A program made the position numbers and the translations under genes. 51,139 nt of DNA, from NCBI RefSeq assembly GCF_025821665.1, contig NZ_JACKSJ010000079.1, positions 1 through 51,139 on the forward strand, written 5' to 3'. Below are positions 36,292 to 47,506 of the stretch, piece after piece; within the stretch, counting starts at the first letter, position 1; each line of letters starts with the position of its first letter. The DNA is from [Mycobacterium] manitobense (lineage in GTDB: Bacteria > Actinomycetota > Actinomycetes > Mycobacteriales > Mycobacteriaceae). A model generated the notes under the pieces. That model was given only the letters and a program-made list of their open reading frames with translations. It was not told the origin of the DNA and searched no databases.

Positions 36292-37028
36292 TCCATCCAC
36301 ACCAGCGACGCCAGCCTGCCGGTCGGGGCGCCACGGCGGTGACTGAAGAGATTCTTGTCCGCCACCGTGCAGCGCGGATCCACGTCGATGGCGGTGACAC
36401 CCAAACCCGTTAACTGCCTTGCGATTCCGGCCCGCAGATCCAGGCCGACGGTGCCGCGGGCGGTGGTGGTGCGACTGCCCGGCAGCAGGGCCTCCACCTC
36501 GTCGGCCATCTCGGCGGGCACCTCGTAATTGGCTCCGCTGACGGCCGGGCCGAGGAACACCGAGATGTCCCCGATGCGGGCGCCGAGTTCACGCATCGCC
36601 TCGACGGTGCGCAGCACGACACCCTTCGCGGCGCCGACCCGTCCGGCGTGCACGGCGGCGACCACACCCGCGCGCGCGTCGGCCATTAATGCCGGAACGC
36701 AATCGGCGGTGACCACGGCCAGAGCCAATCTCGGGACTCCGGTCACCAGCGCGTCGGTATTTCCGATCGGACCCGCTGCGGCCTGCGCCGGATCGTCCAC
36801 GACCACCACCCGGTCGCCGTGCACCTGGTTCATCCACACCACCCGGTCGGCGCCGAGGCCGGTCGCCGACGCGAGCCGTCTGCGGTTGGCCGCCACGGCG
36901 CCGGGATCGTCGCCGACGTGGTCGCCGAGATTGAAGGTGTCGAAGGGCGGCGCCGAGACGCCGCCGGCGCGGGTGGTGGTCACCCGCCGAACCCGGACGG
37001 TCACGGAACCAGTATCGCCGGACGGCAC
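36288..37028 (-). CDS. pgeF: Peptidoglycan editing factor PgeF (YfiH/DUF152)
   Basis: A 246-residue member of the YfiH multicopper-oxidoreductase-like family, shown in E. coli to remove wrongly incorporated amino acids from UDP-MurNAc precursors. The metal/catalytic set is visible: NQVHGDRV (His), TADCVPALM (Cys) and AAVHAGRVGAAKGV (His), with NLGDHVGDD near the N-terminus. Start is GTG 37028, or GTG 37004 which would trim eight residues; neither has a good ribosome site. It follows ftsZ by 14 bases and is probably cotranscribed. Confidence 0.93.
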   Translation of the reverse strand: MPSGDTGSVTVRVRRVTTTRAGGVSAPPFDTFNLGDHVGDDPGAVAANRRRLASATGLGADRVVWMNQVHGDRVVVVDDPAQAAAGPIGNTDALVTGVPRLALAVVTADCVPALMADARAGVVAAVHAGRVGAAKGVVLRTVEAMRELGARIGDISVFLGPAVSGANYEVPAEMADEVEALLPGSRTTTARGTVGLDLRAGIARQLTGLGVTAIDVDPRCTVADKNLFSHRRGAPTGRLASLVWME

Positions 37029-37042
37029 GGGACGTGAACGGC

Positions 37043-38188
37043 TCAGTGGCGCATGAAGGGCGGCACGTCGACATCGTCGTCGGCGATGCCGCCGTCGTCG
37101 CCGCCGATTCTGACCGTCGCACCGTTGGTGTGCAGCGGCACGCTCGCGGGATCGGCCGGATCGAACAGCGGTGAGGTCACCTTGCCCGCCCGTCCCGGCG
37201 CGATCGCCTGACCCGCGCCCACCACGGGCTTGCGGCTCGGTCCGGCGGCGTCGAAGCCCGCCGCGATCACCGTCACCCGCACCTCGTCACCGAGCGAGTC
37301 GTCGATCACCGTGCCGAAGATGATGTTGGCCTCGGGATGCGCGGAATCCTGCACCAGCGATGCGGCCTCGTTGATCTCGAACAGGCCGAGGTCACTGCCG
37401 CCGGCGACCGACAGCAGCACGCCCTGCGCACCCTCCATCGACGCCTCGAGCAGCGGTGAGTTGATCGCGATCTCGGCGGCCTTGAGCGCACGGCCGTCGC
37501 CGCGTGCCGAACCGATGCCCATCAGTGCGGTGCCCGCACCACTCATCACGCCCTTGACGTCGGCGAAGTCGACGTTGATCAGGCCCGGCGTGGTGATCAG
37601 GTCGGTGATGCCCTGAACGCCGTTGAGCAGCACCTCGTCGGCACTGCGGAACGCGTCCATCAGCGACACCGCGGCGTCGCCCATCTGCAGCAGCCGGTCG
37701 TTCGGGATCACGATCAGGGTGTCGCAGCTCTCGCGCAGTGAGGCGATGCCCGTCTCGGCCTGGTTGCTGCGGCGCTTGCCCTCGAAGGAGAACGGCCGCG
37801 TCACCACGCCGACCGTCAACGCGCCCATCTTGCGCGCGATGCTGGCCACCACGGGTGCGCCACCGGTTCCGGTGCCACCGCCCTCTCCTGCGGTGACGAA
37901 GACCATGTCCGCGCCGCGGATCAGCTCCTCGATGTCGTCCTTGGCGTCCTCGGCGGCTTTTCGGCCGACCTCGGGGTCGGCGCCCGCACCCAGCCCTCGG
38001 GTGGAGTCGCGGCCGACGTCGAGCTTGACGTCGGCGTCGCTCATCAGCAGCGCCTGCGCATCGGTGTTGATCGCGATGAACTCGACGCCCTTGAGGCCCT
38101 GTTCGATCATCCGGTTGACGGCGTTGACGCCGCCGCCGCCGATGCCGACGACCTTGATGACGGCGAGGTAGTTATGCGGGGGGGTCAT
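37043..38188 (-). CDS. ftsZ: Cell division GTPase FtsZ
   Basis: A 381-residue tubulin homologue that polymerises into the Z ring. [20 protein letters not shown] is the standard mycobacterial N-terminus, fixing ATG 38188 with AGGAAGG six bases upstream. The GTP-binding signature [15 protein letters not shown], the NPND-like PNDRLLQ, and the synergy-loop [10 protein letters not shown] are intact. The C-terminal peptide [12 protein letters not shown] is the docking tail for SepF and FtsW. The 192-base upstream gap contains a TTGACA and a nested dyad, so ftsZ probably has its own promoter. Confidence 0.98.
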   Translation of the reverse strand: MTPPHNYLAVIKVVGIGGGGVNAVNRMIEQGLKGVEFIAINTDAQALLMSDADVKLDVGRDSTRGLGAGADPEVGRKAAEDAKDDIEELIRGADMVFVTAGEGGGTGTGGAPVVASIARKMGALTVGVVTRPFSFEGKRRSNQAETGIASLRESCDTLIVIPNDRLLQMGDAAVSLMDAFRSADEVLLNGVQGITDLITTPGLINVDFADVKGVMSGAGTALMGIGSARGDGRALKAAEIAINSPLLEASMEGAQGVLLSVAGGSDLGLFEINEAASLVQDSAHPEANIIFGTVIDDSLGDEVRVTVIAAGFDAAGPSRKPVVGAGQAIAPGRAGKVTSPLFDPADPASVPLHTNGATVRIGGDDGGIADDDVDVPPFMRH

Positions 38189-38229
38189 CGTTCGCCTTCC
38201 TGTACGACTGGTCCGACTCCGGTTTGGCA

Positions 38230-38260
38230 AACTCTCAACCTCAACGTGAGGCTTAGAGTT
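38230..38260. promoter_or_regulatory. Nested dyad in the ftsZ leader/promoter
   Basis: AACTCT (38230-38235) pairs with AGAGTT (38255-38260). Inside it CCTCA (38239-38243) pairs with TGAGG (38247-38251), giving a two-tier imperfect palindrome of 31 bases, 42 bases upstream of the ftsZ start. It is either an operator overlapping the promoter spacer/-10 region or a leader hairpin. Confidence 0.5.
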
Positions 38261-38261
38261 A

Positions 38262-38267
38262 TGTCAA
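38262..38267 (-). promoter_or_regulatory. Candidate ftsZ -35 element
   Basis: Minus-strand TTGACA is a perfect -35 hexamer. The best -10 at 18-base spacing is TGAGGT (38238-38243), a weak match lying inside the nested dyad. Confidence 0.4.
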
Positions 38268-38380
38268 GTAGCGCCGTGCAAACAGAACGGTATGGCCGGC
38301 CCCGGCATTGACCATGCAGGCGCGCCGGTGCGCATCTGACGAATTTCAATCGACCCCGTGCGGCGGCGTTGCGGCGGGCG

Positions 38381-39310
38381 TTACTTGACCGTCGGCAAAT
38401 CGGGACTGGAGACGTCGTAGGTCTGGCCCGGTTGAGTGAGCAGGGCGGCCAGTTTGAGCGCCTTCTCCTCGGTGCGGTCGTTGGTGCCCCACACCACTAC
38501 CCGGCCGTCGGTCAGCGTCAGAGTGATCGCCGCGACCGACGGCGCCGCGATCCGCCCGACCTGGCCGGCCACCTCCGGCGGCAGCGCGGTCATCACTTCC
38601 AGCGCGGCCTGCGTCGCCGGATCGCTGGGACCGGGATTCTCGGCGTCGAGGTAGGGCAGCGTCGGGGGCGGCGGCGCGGTCGCGAAGTCGACGCCGTCGC
38701 GGTCGAAGAGATGCGGACCGTCCGGAAGGTCCTTGACCACCACCGGCACCCGCTCCACCACCGTGATCCGCAGCGTGGACGGGTACTCGCGCTGCACCCG
38801 GGCGGCGGCCACCCGGCGGATGGTCGCGACGCGCTCGGCCACCGCGTCGGTGTCGACCTGCAGCAGCGGCGTCCCCGCGGGCACCGCGGCCGCGGCGAGC
38901 ACCTCCTCCTGCGTCACCGCTCCGATGCCGGTGATCACGATGCTGCGCGCCGACATGACCGGCGTGAAGTACAGCAGCAGGCCCAGTGACACCGCCAGCA
39001 CCGAGATCAGTGCGGACCACAGCAGCACCTTCAGGCCCCGAACCGTGCCCCGGCCAAGGGTTTTCGGCGTGTCGACGGGCGCCCCGAGGGCCTTGCGCCT
39101 GGCCTCGCGCCTGGCCTGTTCGATGGCCGTGGCCCGTTCCTGCGCGGCGCGGCGCTCCTCGCGCTCGCGGCGGGCCCGCCGGCGCGGACCCTCGAAGTCC
39201 TCCTCCGCGGCGGGCGGGAGGTTCGCGTCGTCGGGCGCGTCGGCGGCCCGATCCTGCGGCACCTCCGGTGGTTCGGCGGGCGGGCCGTCGCCCTGCGTCG
39301 GCTCGGTCAT
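38381..39310 (-). CDS. ftsQ: Cell division protein FtsQ
   Basis: A 309-residue bitopic divisome protein. A long charged cytosolic N-terminus (about 1-95, rich in Arg/Glu) precedes one transmembrane helix (VLLWSALISVLAVSLGLLLYF, about 93-113). Next comes the POTRA domain (ARSIVITGIGAVTQEEVLAAA...GTPLLQVD) and the beta domain (YPSTLRITVVERVPVVV, HLFDRDGVDF). ATG 39310 overlaps the murC stop (TGATG); GTG 39313 is the alternative. FtsQ recruits FtsL/FtsB in other bacteria. Confidence 0.95.
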   Translation of the reverse strand: MTEPTQGDGPPAEPPEVPQDRAADAPDDANLPPAAEEDFEGPRRRARREREERRAAQERATAIEQARREARRKALGAPVDTPKTLGRGTVRGLKVLLWSALISVLAVSLGLLLYFTPVMSARSIVITGIGAVTQEEVLAAAAVPAGTPLLQVDTDAVAERVATIRRVAAARVQREYPSTLRITVVERVPVVVKDLPDGPHLFDRDGVDFATAPPPPTLPYLDAENPGPSDPATQAALEVMTALPPEVAGQVGRIAAPSVAAITLTLTDGRVVVWGTNDRTEEKALKLAALLTQPGQTYDVSSPDLPTVK

Positions 39311-40764
39311 CACCGCTCCGTTCGCGGCGGCGGGGCGATGCGATTGGCCTTCGCCCGCAGCGCAGTCAGAATTTCCGGTGCGAGCATGGTCACGTCGCCG
39401 GCACCCATCGTGAGCACCACGTCACCCTGCCGGGCGGTGTCGGCCACCCGCTCGGCCACCGCCGAGAAGTCCGGGAGATAGGTCACCGGCACGCTCACGT
39501 GCTCGGCCACCGTCGCCCCGCTGACGCCGGGCAGCGGCTGCTCGCGGGCGCCGTAGACGTCGAGCACGAACACCACGTCGGCGGCGTCGAGAGCACGGCC
39601 GAACTCTTGCGCGAAGGCCTCGGTGCGCGAATACAGGTGCGGCTGGAAGACCACGACGACGCGGCCGTTCGACTCCTCCGCCAGCCCGCGCGCCGCCGTC
39701 AGAGCGGCCGCGACCTTCGTCGGGTGATGGGCGTAGTCGTCGAAGACCCTGGTCCCAGAGGCCGTTCCGACCAACTCGAAGCGGCGCCGGACGCCCTCGA
39801 ACTCGGCCAGGCCCTCAAGCACGACGTCCGCCGCGGCCCCGGCCTGCATCGCCGCCAACAACGCGGCCAGCGCGTTGAGCGCCATGTGCCTGCCGGGCAC
39901 CGCCAGCCGCATCGTGCGCGGGCTGCGCTCCCCCGCCAGCTGCACGGTGGCCACCGCACTGGTGCCCTGCTGGTACCAGTCCAGCAGCGCACCGGCCAGG
40001 CCGGGCTGGTCGCCGCTCCCGTAGCGCAGCACCCGGATGCCTTGCGCGGCAGTCCTTTCGGCGAAGGCAGCGGCGCCGGCGTCGTCGACGCAGACCACCA
40101 CCGCGCCCCCTGGCTTGAGCCGCTGCATGAAGGCGTCGAACACCGCGACGTAGGCCTCTTCGCTGCCGAAGAAGTCGAGGTGGTCGGCCTCGATGTTGGT
40201 CACCACGGCGATGTCGGGCTGGTACTGCACCAGCGATCCGTCGCTCTCGTCGGCTTCGGCGACGAAGTAGGCGCCGCTGCCGTGATGCGCGTTCGTCCCC
40301 GCCTCGCCGAGGTCGCCGCCGACGGCGAAGGACGGGTCGAACCCGCAGTGCTGCAGGGCCACGATGAGCATCGACGTGGTGGTGGTCTTACCGGCTGTCC
40401 CGGTCACCATCAGCGTGGTGTGCCCGTCCATCAGCTTGGCCAGCACCACCGGCCGCAGGATCACCGGGATCCCGCGCCGGTGCGCCGCGACGAGTTCCGG
40501 GTTCGTCTTGGGGATCGCCGCGTGCGTGGTGACCACGGCGGTCGGCCCGCCCGGCAACAGGTCGAGCGAGGACTCGTCGTGTCCGATCCGGATCGAGGCG
40601 CCGCGGGCGCGAAGCGCGGCCACCGCCCTCGACTCCTTGGCGTCGGAGCCCGAGACCAGGCCGCCCCGGTCGAGCAGGATGCGGGCGATCCCGGACATCC
40701 CAGCGCCGCCGATGCCCACCATGTGCACCCGGCGCAGTTCCTCGGGCAGCGGCGCGCCGCTCAC
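39310..40764 (-). CDS. murC: UDP-N-acetylmuramate--L-alanine ligase MurC
   Basis: A 484-residue cytosolic Mur ligase adding L-Ala to UDP-MurNAc. N-terminal [18 protein letters not shown] binds the uridine nucleotide. The ATP P-loop reads [13 protein letters not shown], with Ala where MurC proteins usually have His (GTHGKTT). Central motifs include [12 protein letters not shown] and [13 protein letters not shown]; the C-terminal domain has [14 protein letters not shown] and [12 protein letters not shown] start overlaps the murG stop. Its 3' end is coupled to ftsQ. Confidence 0.96.
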   Translation of the reverse strand: MSGAPLPEELRRVHMVGIGGAGMSGIARILLDRGGLVSGSDAKESRAVAALRARGASIRIGHDESSLDLLPGGPTAVVTTHAAIPKTNPELVAAHRRGIPVILRPVVLAKLMDGHTTLMVTGTAGKTTTTSMLIVALQHCGFDPSFAVGGDLGEAGTNAHHGSGAYFVAEADESDGSLVQYQPDIAVVTNIEADHLDFFGSEEAYVAVFDAFMQRLKPGGAVVVCVDDAGAAAFAERTAAQGIRVLRYGSGDQPGLAGALLDWYQQGTSAVATVQLAGERSPRTMRLAVPGRHMALNALAALLAAMQAGAAADVVLEGLAEFEGVRRRFELVGTASGTRVFDDYAHHPTKVAAALTAARGLAEESNGRVVVVFQPHLYSRTEAFAQEFGRALDAADVVFVLDVYGAREQPLPGVSGATVAEHVSVPVTYLPDFSAVAERVADTARQGDVVLTMGAGDVTMLAPEILTALRAKANRIAPPPRTER

Positions 40765-41909
40765 CGGCCGGCCACCTCGAGCGCCACCCTGGCGACCTGC
40801 GTGGCGGCGTCGCGGTGTCCCGCCAGCGCCGCGCCCGCGGTCATCGTCTGCAGCCGCCCGGTGTCGGTGAGCAGGCCGGCGACCGTGTCGGCCACGAATG
40901 CCGGTGTCAGATCGGCGTCGTCGACGAGCAGGCCGCCGCCCGCGCCGACCACCGGGAGTGCGTTGAGCCGCTGCTCGCCGTTGCCGATCGGCAGCGGCAC
41001 GTAGACAGCGGGCAGTCCGACCGCGGTGACCTCCGCGACGGTCATCGCGCCGGAGCGGCAGATGGCCAGGTCGGCAGCGGCGTAGGCCAGGTCCATCCGA
41101 TCCAGGTACGGCACTGCGACATACCGGGCGCCGCCACCCGTCGGCTCGCGGACGTCGAGGGTGTTCTTGCGGCCGTAGGCGTGCAGCACCGAGACACCGG
41201 CCGCGGCAAGGGCTTCGGCGGCTCCGGACACCGCACGGTTGAGCGACTGCGCGCCCTGGGACCCGCCGAAGACCAGCAGCACCGGGTCGTGCTCGCCGAA
41301 GCCGAAGTATGCGCGTGCCTCGGCGCGCAGCGCGGCCCGGTTCAGCGACGTGATCGCCGCACGCACCGGGACGCCGACGACCTCGACGTCACCGAGACCG
41401 GGATCGGGCACCGCGGCCAGCACCCGGCGGGCCGAGCGGGCGCCCACCTTGTTCGCCCACCCGGCGCTGGCGTTGGCCTCGTGCACCACGACCGGCACCG
41501 TGCGGCGCCGCACGCCGCCGCGCGCGGCGAGGTACGCAGGCAACGCGACGTAGCCGCCGAAGCCGACCACGACGTCGGCATGCACGCCGTCGAGCACCGC
41601 CCGGGTCTCGCGCACCGCCCGGCGGACCCGCAGCGGCAGCCGGGCGAGGTCTGCAGAGAGCTTGCGTGGCAGCGGCGCCGGGGTGATCAGTTCGAGGTCG
41701 TAGCCGCGGTCGGGGATCAGCCGCGTTTCCAGGCCGCGTGCGGTGCCGAGTGCGGTGATGCGGATCGTGGGGTCCAGTGCGGTCAACGCGTCGGCCACGG
41801 CCATCGCCGGTTCGATGTGTCCGGCGGTGCCGCCGCCGGCGAGGACGACCGAGACCGGCCGGTGGCTACTTCCCTGCCCCGCCGGAACGGACATCCCACT
41901 GCCGCTCAC
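40761..41909 (-). CDS. murG: UDP-GlcNAc:lipid I N-acetylglucosaminyltransferase MurG
   Basis: A 382-residue GT28 enzyme converting lipid I to lipid II on the inner membrane face. N-terminal [22 protein letters not shown], then [18 protein letters not shown] and [14 protein letters not shown] define the acceptor half. The donor half has [42 protein letters not shown] and [12 protein letters not shown] 41909 overlaps the ftsW stop; an internal ATG at 41894 would remove five residues. Position between ftsW and murC is standard. Confidence 0.97.
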   Translation of the reverse strand: MSGSGMSVPAGQGSSHRPVSVVLAGGGTAGHIEPAMAVADALTALDPTIRITALGTARGLETRLIPDRGYDLELITPAPLPRKLSADLARLPLRVRRAVRETRAVLDGVHADVVVGFGGYVALPAYLAARGGVRRRTVPVVVHEANASAGWANKVGARSARRVLAAVPDPGLGDVEVVGVPVRAAITSLNRAALRAEARAYFGFGEHDPVLLVFGGSQGAQSLNRAVSGAAEALAAAGVSVLHAYGRKNTLDVREPTGGGARYVAVPYLDRMDLAYAAADLAICRSGAMTVAEVTAVGLPAVYVPLPIGNGEQRLNALPVVGAGGGLLVDDADLTPAFVADTVAGLLTDTGRLQTMTAGAALAGHRDAATQVARVALEVAGR

Positions 41910-43471
41910 CCGTAACGCTGACCTTCCAGTGTGCGGGCCCGCCGGCCCTGTTGGCGTTGTGCGGTCCGGCCCTCGCCGGTCCGCTTCGCGCGGTCGGCGT
42001 TCTGCTTACCGGACCTGGTCTCCCGGCGGGACTGTCCGCCGGACCGTTGATCGCCTACATGATGCCCTGCGCGCCGCGCCCGGCCGTCATCGGCGGGGGG
42101 TTTGCGCCTGCGATCGCGTGCCGGGGCCCGTGGCGCCGGCTTGGCCGGCCGGCCCGGCCGCGTCCGCAACCGGTCGCGGACCGCCTCCAGCCGCGTGGGG
42201 ACATACGGTTCGGGCAGCGGCAGCCGCAGCAGGCGGTTCACCCGGTCGTCGCGGCCCGCCCGTAGTGCGGCCACCGCCTCGGGCTCGTGACGCGCGGCAT
42301 TGGTCATCACGCCCATCATCAACAACGTTGTCGCCGTTGAGGTCCCGCCGGCGGAGATGAGCGGCAGCTGCAGACCGGTGACGGGCAGCAGCCCCACCAC
42401 GTAGCCGACGTTGATGAACACCTGGCCGAGCACCCAGGTGGTGGCGGTGGCGGTGAGCAGCCGCAGGAACGGGTCGGCCGAGCGGCGCGCGATGCGCATC
42501 CCGGTATAGGCGAACAGGCCGAACAACCCCAGCGTGCCCGCGGCGCCGATGAAGCCCAGCTCCTCGCCGATGATCGCGAAGATGAAGTCGTTGTGGGCGT
42601 TGGGCAGGTAGTTCCACTTGGCGCTGCCCTGCCCGAGGCCGTCGCCGAACACCCCGCCGTTGGCCAGCGCGAACCGCGCCTGGCGGGCCTGGTACCCGGA
42701 GCCCTGGGCATCCGCGGCGGGGTCCAGCCACGACTGCACCCGCGCCGATCGGTAGCCCTCGGCCATCGCCAGGATCGCGGCCGACACCATGACCGCGAGC
42801 AGCGAGCTGAGGAACACCCGCAGCGGCAGGCCCGCGTACCAGAGCAGCGCGAGCAGGATGATGCCCAGCGACACTGTCTGCCCGAGGTCGGGCTGCGCGA
42901 CGATCAGCGCGAGCGCGATCACCGCCGCGGGCACCAGCGGGATGAGCATCTCGCGCAGTGAGGCCCGCTCCAGGCGGCGGGCAGCCAGCAGGTGCGCGCC
43001 CCAGATGGCGAAGGCGATCTTGGCCAGCTCCGACGGCTGCATGGAGAAGCCCGCCACCACGAACCAGCCTCGAGACCCGTTGGCCACCTTGCCGATACCG
43101 GGGATGAGCACCAGGATCAGCAGGACGATCGTCAGCGCGAAGGCGGGAAACGCCAGCCGGCGCATCATGGCGACCGGCATCCGCAGCGCGACGTAGAACG
43201 CCAGGAGGCCGACGGCGGTCCAGAGCACCTGCTTGGCGAACACCGACCAGGGCGATCCGGCGGAGTCGTATGAGTACACCCCCGACGCCGAGAGCACCAT
43301 CGTCAGACCGAGCGTGGTGAGCAGCGCAGCGACGGCGATGATCAGGTGGAACGACGTCATCGGCCGGCCGAGCCAGGCGCCGAACCGGGTCCGTGGTCCG
43401 TGCGTCACCGCCGCACCGGCCGTCTCCGCCCCGGCGCCCCGCGAGCGCAGACGGGCCAGCAGGTTGCCCAC
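41906..43471 (-). CDS. ftsW: Septal peptidoglycan glycosyltransferase FtsW
   Basis: A 521-residue SEDS-family membrane enzyme that polymerises lipid II at the septum with PbpB. About ten transmembrane helices begin near residue 42. SEDS signatures include [33 protein letters not shown] with the catalytic Asp region, [28 protein letters not shown] and [17 protein letters not shown] long basic C-terminal tail (about 420-521, Arg/Lys/Gln-rich) is a mycobacterial feature that contacts FtsZ in M. tuberculosis. GTG start lies six bases after murD. Confidence 0.96.
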   Translation of the reverse strand: MGNLLARLRSRGAGAETAGAAVTHGPRTRFGAWLGRPMTSFHLIIAVAALLTTLGLTMVLSASGVYSYDSAGSPWSVFAKQVLWTAVGLLAFYVALRMPVAMMRRLAFPAFALTIVLLILVLIPGIGKVANGSRGWFVVAGFSMQPSELAKIAFAIWGAHLLAARRLERASLREMLIPLVPAAVIALALIVAQPDLGQTVSLGIILLALLWYAGLPLRVFLSSLLAVMVSAAILAMAEGYRSARVQSWLDPAADAQGSGYQARQARFALANGGVFGDGLGQGSAKWNYLPNAHNDFIFAIIGEELGFIGAAGTLGLFGLFAYTGMRIARRSADPFLRLLTATATTWVLGQVFINVGYVVGLLPVTGLQLPLISAGGTSTATTLLMMGVMTNAARHEPEAVAALRAGRDDRVNRLLRLPLPEPYVPTRLEAVRDRLRTRPGRPAKPAPRAPARDRRRKPPADDGRARRAGHHVGDQRSGGQSRRETRSGKQNADRAKRTGEGRTAQRQQGRRARTLEGQRYG

Positions 43472-43477
43472 GGCCCG

Positions 43478-44929
43478 CTACCGGGTGCCGGCGCGCACGG
43501 CGGCGGCGAACGCGTCACCGCGGTGGCCGTAGCCGGTGAACTGATCGAAGGAGGCTCCCGCGGGCGCCAGCAAAACGGTGTCGCCCGGCCGTGCCAGCTC
43601 ACCCGCCGCCTCGACCGCCGCGGCCATCACCGCCTCGGAAATCGCCCGGTCGGCCACTTCGACCACACGAGTCACATGCTTAACAGCAGACTCAGTTGTC
43701 CCATGCACCCCAGAATCCTCCCTCGTCACAAGCTCGACGACGGGGACATCCGGGGCGTGTCGCGATAACGCCTCGGCGACGACCGCGCGGTCACGCCCGA
43801 TCAGCACCGCTCCGGCCAGCTGTCCGGCCACCTCACGGACGAGCTCCTGCACCGATGCGCCCTTGAGCAGGCCGCCGGCGATCCACACCACCCGCGGGTA
43901 CGCCGCAATCGACGCCCGGGCGGCATGGGGGTTGGTGGCCTTGGAGTCGTCGACGTAGGTGACGCCGTCGCGCACCGCCACCACCTCCGCCCGGTGCCTG
44001 CCCACCGTGAAGTCCCGCAGCGCAGCGGCCACCGCGGCGGGGTCCACGCCGACGGCCCGAGCCAGCGCCGCCGCGGCCAGCGCGTCCAGGACACCGACCG
44101 GCCCCGCCACCGGGATGTCGGCCGTGCGCGCCAGCTCGACCTCACGGCCGAACGCGTTGTCGACCAGCATGCCGTCGCGCACCCCGAGTTCGCCCTCGCC
44201 GGGCACGCCGAGCCGGAAGCCGGCCCGCACCGGCGCGGTCGCGCCGTCCAGCAGGCCGGCGGCCACCGGGTCGTCCAGGCCGACGACGGCCACCCGGCCG
44301 TCGAGCACCCTGGCCTTGTCGCGGGCGTATGCGGCCAGCGACCCGTGCCAGTCCAGGTGGTCCTCGGCGACGTTGAGCACGACACCGGCCTCGGGGCGCA
44401 GCGACGGCGCCCAGTGCAGCTGGAAGCTGGACAGCTCGACGGCCAGGACGTCGGACGGCTGTCCGAGCACGTCGAGCACCGGCTCGCCGATGTTGCCGCA
44501 CAACGCGCTGCGCAGGCCGGCCGCCACCAGCATGGCGTGCAGCATGGAGGTGGTGGTGGTCTTGCCGTTGGTGCCCGTCACCGCCAGCCAGCGTCGCGGC
44601 GGGCCGTAACGCCCCGACTGGTCGAGCCGCCACGCCAGCTCCACGTCACCCCAGACCGGCACACCCGCGGCGGCCGCCGCGGCCATCACCGGCGCGGTGG
44701 GCGGAAACCCGGGACTCGTCACGACCAGGTCGTAATCGGCGATGCGCGCCACCGCCGAGGCCGGGTCGGTCACCGGGGTGCCCGCGCCGGCGTAGGGGGC
44801 CAGCGCCGACGCGTTGTCGTCGCACAGCGTCGCCGTCACTCCAAGCGGCGCCAGCGCGGCCAGCACCGCGCGCCCGGTGATCCCGGCTCCGGTGACCAGA
44901 ACCGCCGCCCCGGGGGCTATCGGCGACAC
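43478..44929 (-). CDS. murD: UDP-MurNAc-L-Ala--D-glutamate ligase MurD
   Basis: A 483-residue Mur ligase adding D-Glu. It shows [17 protein letters not shown] at the N-terminus, the ATP loop [35 protein letters not shown] and [13 protein letters not shown] with the carbamylated-lysine region, and [12 protein letters not shown] near the end. GTG 44929, one base after the mraY stop, gives the family length (486 in M. tuberculosis). A reading from 44977 would overlap mraY by 47 bases and is less likely. Confidence 0.95.
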   Translation of the reverse strand: MSPIAPGAAVLVTGAGITGRAVLAALAPLGVTATLCDDNASALAPYAGAGTPVTDPASAVARIADYDLVVTSPGFPPTAPVMAAAAAAGVPVWGDVELAWRLDQSGRYGPPRRWLAVTGTNGKTTTTSMLHAMLVAAGLRSALCGNIGEPVLDVLGQPSDVLAVELSSFQLHWAPSLRPEAGVVLNVAEDHLDWHGSLAAYARDKARVLDGRVAVVGLDDPVAAGLLDGATAPVRAGFRLGVPGEGELGVRDGMLVDNAFGREVELARTADIPVAGPVGVLDALAAAALARAVGVDPAAVAAALRDFTVGRHRAEVVAVRDGVTYVDDSKATNPHAARASIAAYPRVVWIAGGLLKGASVQELVREVAGQLAGAVLIGRDRAVVAEALSRHAPDVPVVELVTREDSGVHGTTESAVKHVTRVVEVADRAISEAVMAAAVEAAGELARPGDTVLLAPAGASFDQFTGYGHRGDAFAAAVRAGTR

Positions 44930-44930
44930 G

Positions 44931-46010
44931 TCACGCCCCGATGGCGGCGAGCCACTCGCTGTAGAAGAGCGCGACACCGAGGCCGCAGGCGATCGCCGTC
45001 AACAGCCAGAACCGGATGATCACCGTCGTCTCGGCCCAGCCGACCAGTTCGAAGTGGTGGTGGAACGGGGCCATCCGGAACACCCGCCTGCCGGTCGTGC
45101 GGAACGCCAGGATCTGCACGACCACCGACGTCACCTCGGCGACGAACAGCGCACCGAGCACCACCGCGAGGATCTCGGTGCGGCTGGTGACCGACAGGCC
45201 CGCGATGACGCCGCCGAGCGCCAGTGAGCCGGTGTCACCCATGAAGATCTTGGCGGGCGCGGCGTTCCACCACAGGAAGCCGATGCAGGCGCCCGCCGTC
45301 GCCGCCGCGATCAGCGCCAGGTCGAGCGGGTCGCGGACGTTGTAGCAGCCGAGACCGGGACTGGTCGCGCACGCGTTGCGGTACTGCCAGAAGGTGATGA
45401 TCACGTAGGCCGCGGTGACCATCGCCATGGCGCCGGCCGCCAGGCCGTCCAGGCCGTCGGTGAAGTTGACCGCGTTCGACCACGCGCTGACGATCACCAC
45501 GCAGAACAGCACGAAGACCGCGGGCGCCAGGGTCACGGTGGCGATCTCGCGGACGTACGACAGCTCCGCGCCGCCCGGGGTCAGCCCGTCGGCGTTGCGG
45601 AACTGCAGCGCCAGCACGCCGAACAGCACCGCCGCCAGCAGCTGGCCCACCGTCTTGGCGGTCTTGTTCAGGCCGAGGTTGCGGGCGCGCCGGAGCTTGA
45701 TGAGGTCGTCGAGGAAGCCGACCACGCCCAGGGCGGTGGCCAGCCCGAGGACCAGCAGACCGGACGCCGAGGGGCCCTCCCCGCCGAGCGCCACGCCGAC
45801 GAGGTGGGTGCCCAGATAACCCGCCCAGATGCCGGCCAGGATCGCCACCCCGCCCATCGAGGGGGTGCCGCGCTTCTTGCGGTGGCTGGCCGGGCCGTCC
45901 TCGCGGATCTCGTGGCCGAGGCCGCGCTGGGTGAATAGCCGGATCAGCGCGGGGGTCAGCAGGATCGACACCGTCAGCGCGATGCCGACGGCGATGAGGA
46001 TCTGTCTCAT
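44931..46010 (-). CDS. mraY: Phospho-MurNAc-pentapeptide transferase MraY (MurX)
   Basis: A 359-residue, ten-helix enzyme that makes lipid I by transferring phospho-MurNAc-pentapeptide to decaprenyl phosphate. Motifs are [64 protein letters not shown] and [15 protein letters not shown], containing the catalytic Asp and His residues. The ATG overlaps the murF stop (ATGA). Length and sequence are close to M. tuberculosis MurX. Confidence 0.98.
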   Translation of the reverse strand: MRQILIAVGIALTVSILLTPALIRLFTQRGLGHEIREDGPASHRKKRGTPSMGGVAILAGIWAGYLGTHLVGVALGGEGPSASGLLVLGLATALGVVGFLDDLIKLRRARNLGLNKTAKTVGQLLAAVLFGVLALQFRNADGLTPGGAELSYVREIATVTLAPAVFVLFCVVIVSAWSNAVNFTDGLDGLAAGAMAMVTAAYVIITFWQYRNACATSPGLGCYNVRDPLDLALIAAATAGACIGFLWWNAAPAKIFMGDTGSLALGGVIAGLSVTSRTEILAVVLGALFVAEVTSVVVQILAFRTTGRRVFRMAPFHHHFELVGWAETTVIIRFWLLTAIACGLGVALFYSEWLAAIGA

Positions 46011-47506
46011 CGATCACCGATTCCGGTGTCTGCCGCCAGCGCGTCCGCCAGCGCACCGAGGCCGGCCGAGTTCGACGCCTTCACCAGCACCACGTCACCG
46101 GGCGCCAATTCGGCGCGCAGCACGGCCAGCGCCGCGTCGGCGTCGGCGACCAGGGCGGCCTCCGACCCCCACGATCCCTCCATGACCGCCCCGTGATGCA
46201 TGGCGCTCGGCGACCTCCCGGTTCCGACGACGATGAGTCGTGACACATCTAAGCGCACGGCCAGCCGGCCGATGCGGTCATGCTCGGTTATCGCATCCTC
46301 CCCGAGCTCGGCCATCTCGCCGAGCACCGCCCAGCTGCGCCGCCGTTCCCCCTCGCCGCGGGCCATCCAGGCCAGCGCCTTGAGACCCGCCTGCATGGAG
46401 TCGGGATTGGCGTTGTAGGCGTCGTTGACGACGGTCACCCCGTCGGCACGGGTGGTCACCTCCATGCGGTGCCGCGACGCCGGACCGGCACCGGCCAGCG
46501 CGGCGGCCACCTGCTCGGGGCGGGCGCCGCATTCCAGGGCCACCGCCGCCGCGCACAGCGCGTTCGACACCTGGTGCTCGCCGTGCACCGCGAGCGCGAC
46601 GTCGACCTCACCGGCGGCGGAGTGCAGCGTGAATTGCGGCCGCGCCAGCGCGTCGAGACCGATCCCGTCGGCCCAGACGTCCGCCGAGGCGCCCGCCTCC
46701 TGCGACACCCGCACCACCCGCGCGCGGGTCCGGTCGGCCATCGCGGCGACGGCACCGTCGTCGACATTGAGGATCACCACTCCGGACGGCGGAACCGATT
46801 CCGGCAGTTCACCTTTCGTCGCGGCGATGGCCTCGCGCGAGCCGAACTCGCCGAGGTGGGCGGTGCCGACGTTGAGCACCACCGCGATCGACGGCCGGGC
46901 GATCGCGGCGAGAGCGGCGATGTTGCCGGGATGGCGGGCCGACATCTCCAGGACCAGGAAGTCGGTCGACCCGTCGGCGCGCAGCACCGTCCACGGATGG
47001 CCGAGCTCGTTGTTGAACGAACCGGGCGGGGCGACCACCTCGCCCAGCGGCGCCAGCACCGCGGCCACCAGATCCTTGGTCGAGGTCTTGCCCGACGAGC
47101 CGGTGATCCCGACGACGGTCAGCCCACCCGCGGTCAGTCGTTCGGCCACCGCCGCGGCGAGCCTGGCCAGCGCGGCCAGCACCGCAGCGCCCGCGCCGTC
47201 GACGTCGTGTTCGAGCACCCCGGCACCGGCATCGGCGCCCTCGGCGGGCGGTACGACGATCGCGGGCACCCCGACCGGCCGCGCGGCCAATACCGCGACC
47301 GCACCGGCGGCGACAGCGGCCGCGGCGAATTCGTGCCCGTCCGCGCGGGCGCCCGGCAGCGCCAGGAAGAGCCCACCCCGGGTGACGGCGCGCGAGTCGA
47401 ACTCGACGGTGCCCGTCACCCGGGTCGCCGCGGCGGCCTCGGGGGTGACGTCGGCCAGTTCGCCGCCGACGATGCCGGCGATCTCGGCGAGGCTGAGCGC
47501 GATCAT
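46007..47506 (-). CDS. murF: UDP-MurNAc-tripeptide--D-Ala-D-Ala ligase MurF
   Basis: A 499-residue Mur ligase that completes the pentapeptide. [19 protein letters not shown] is the expected N-terminus, and ATG 47506 overlaps the murE stop (ATGA). Motifs include [15 protein letters not shown], the ATP loop [41 protein letters not shown], and [13 protein letters not shown]. The C-terminal domain carries [18 protein letters not shown]. In-frame upstream sequence belongs to murE in another frame and is excluded. Confidence 0.97.
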   Translation of the reverse strand: MIALSLAEIAGIVGGELADVTPEAAAATRVTGTVEFDSRAVTRGGLFLALPGARADGHEFAAAAVAAGAVAVLAARPVGVPAIVVPPAEGADAGAGVLEHDVDGAGAAVLAALARLAAAVAERLTAGGLTVVGITGSSGKTSTKDLVAAVLAPLGEVVAPPGSFNNELGHPWTVLRADGSTDFLVLEMSARHPGNIAALAAIARPSIAVVLNVGTAHLGEFGSREAIAATKGELPESVPPSGVVILNVDDGAVAAMADRTRARVVRVSQEAGASADVWADGIGLDALARPQFTLHSAAGEVDVALAVHGEHQVSNALCAAAVALECGARPEQVAAALAGAGPASRHRMEVTTRADGVTVVNDAYNANPDSMQAGLKALAWMARGEGERRRSWAVLGEMAELGEDAITEHDRIGRLAVRLDVSRLIVVGTGRSPSAMHHGAVMEGSWGSEAALVADADAALAVLRAELAPGDVVLVKASNSAGLGALADALAADTGIGDR

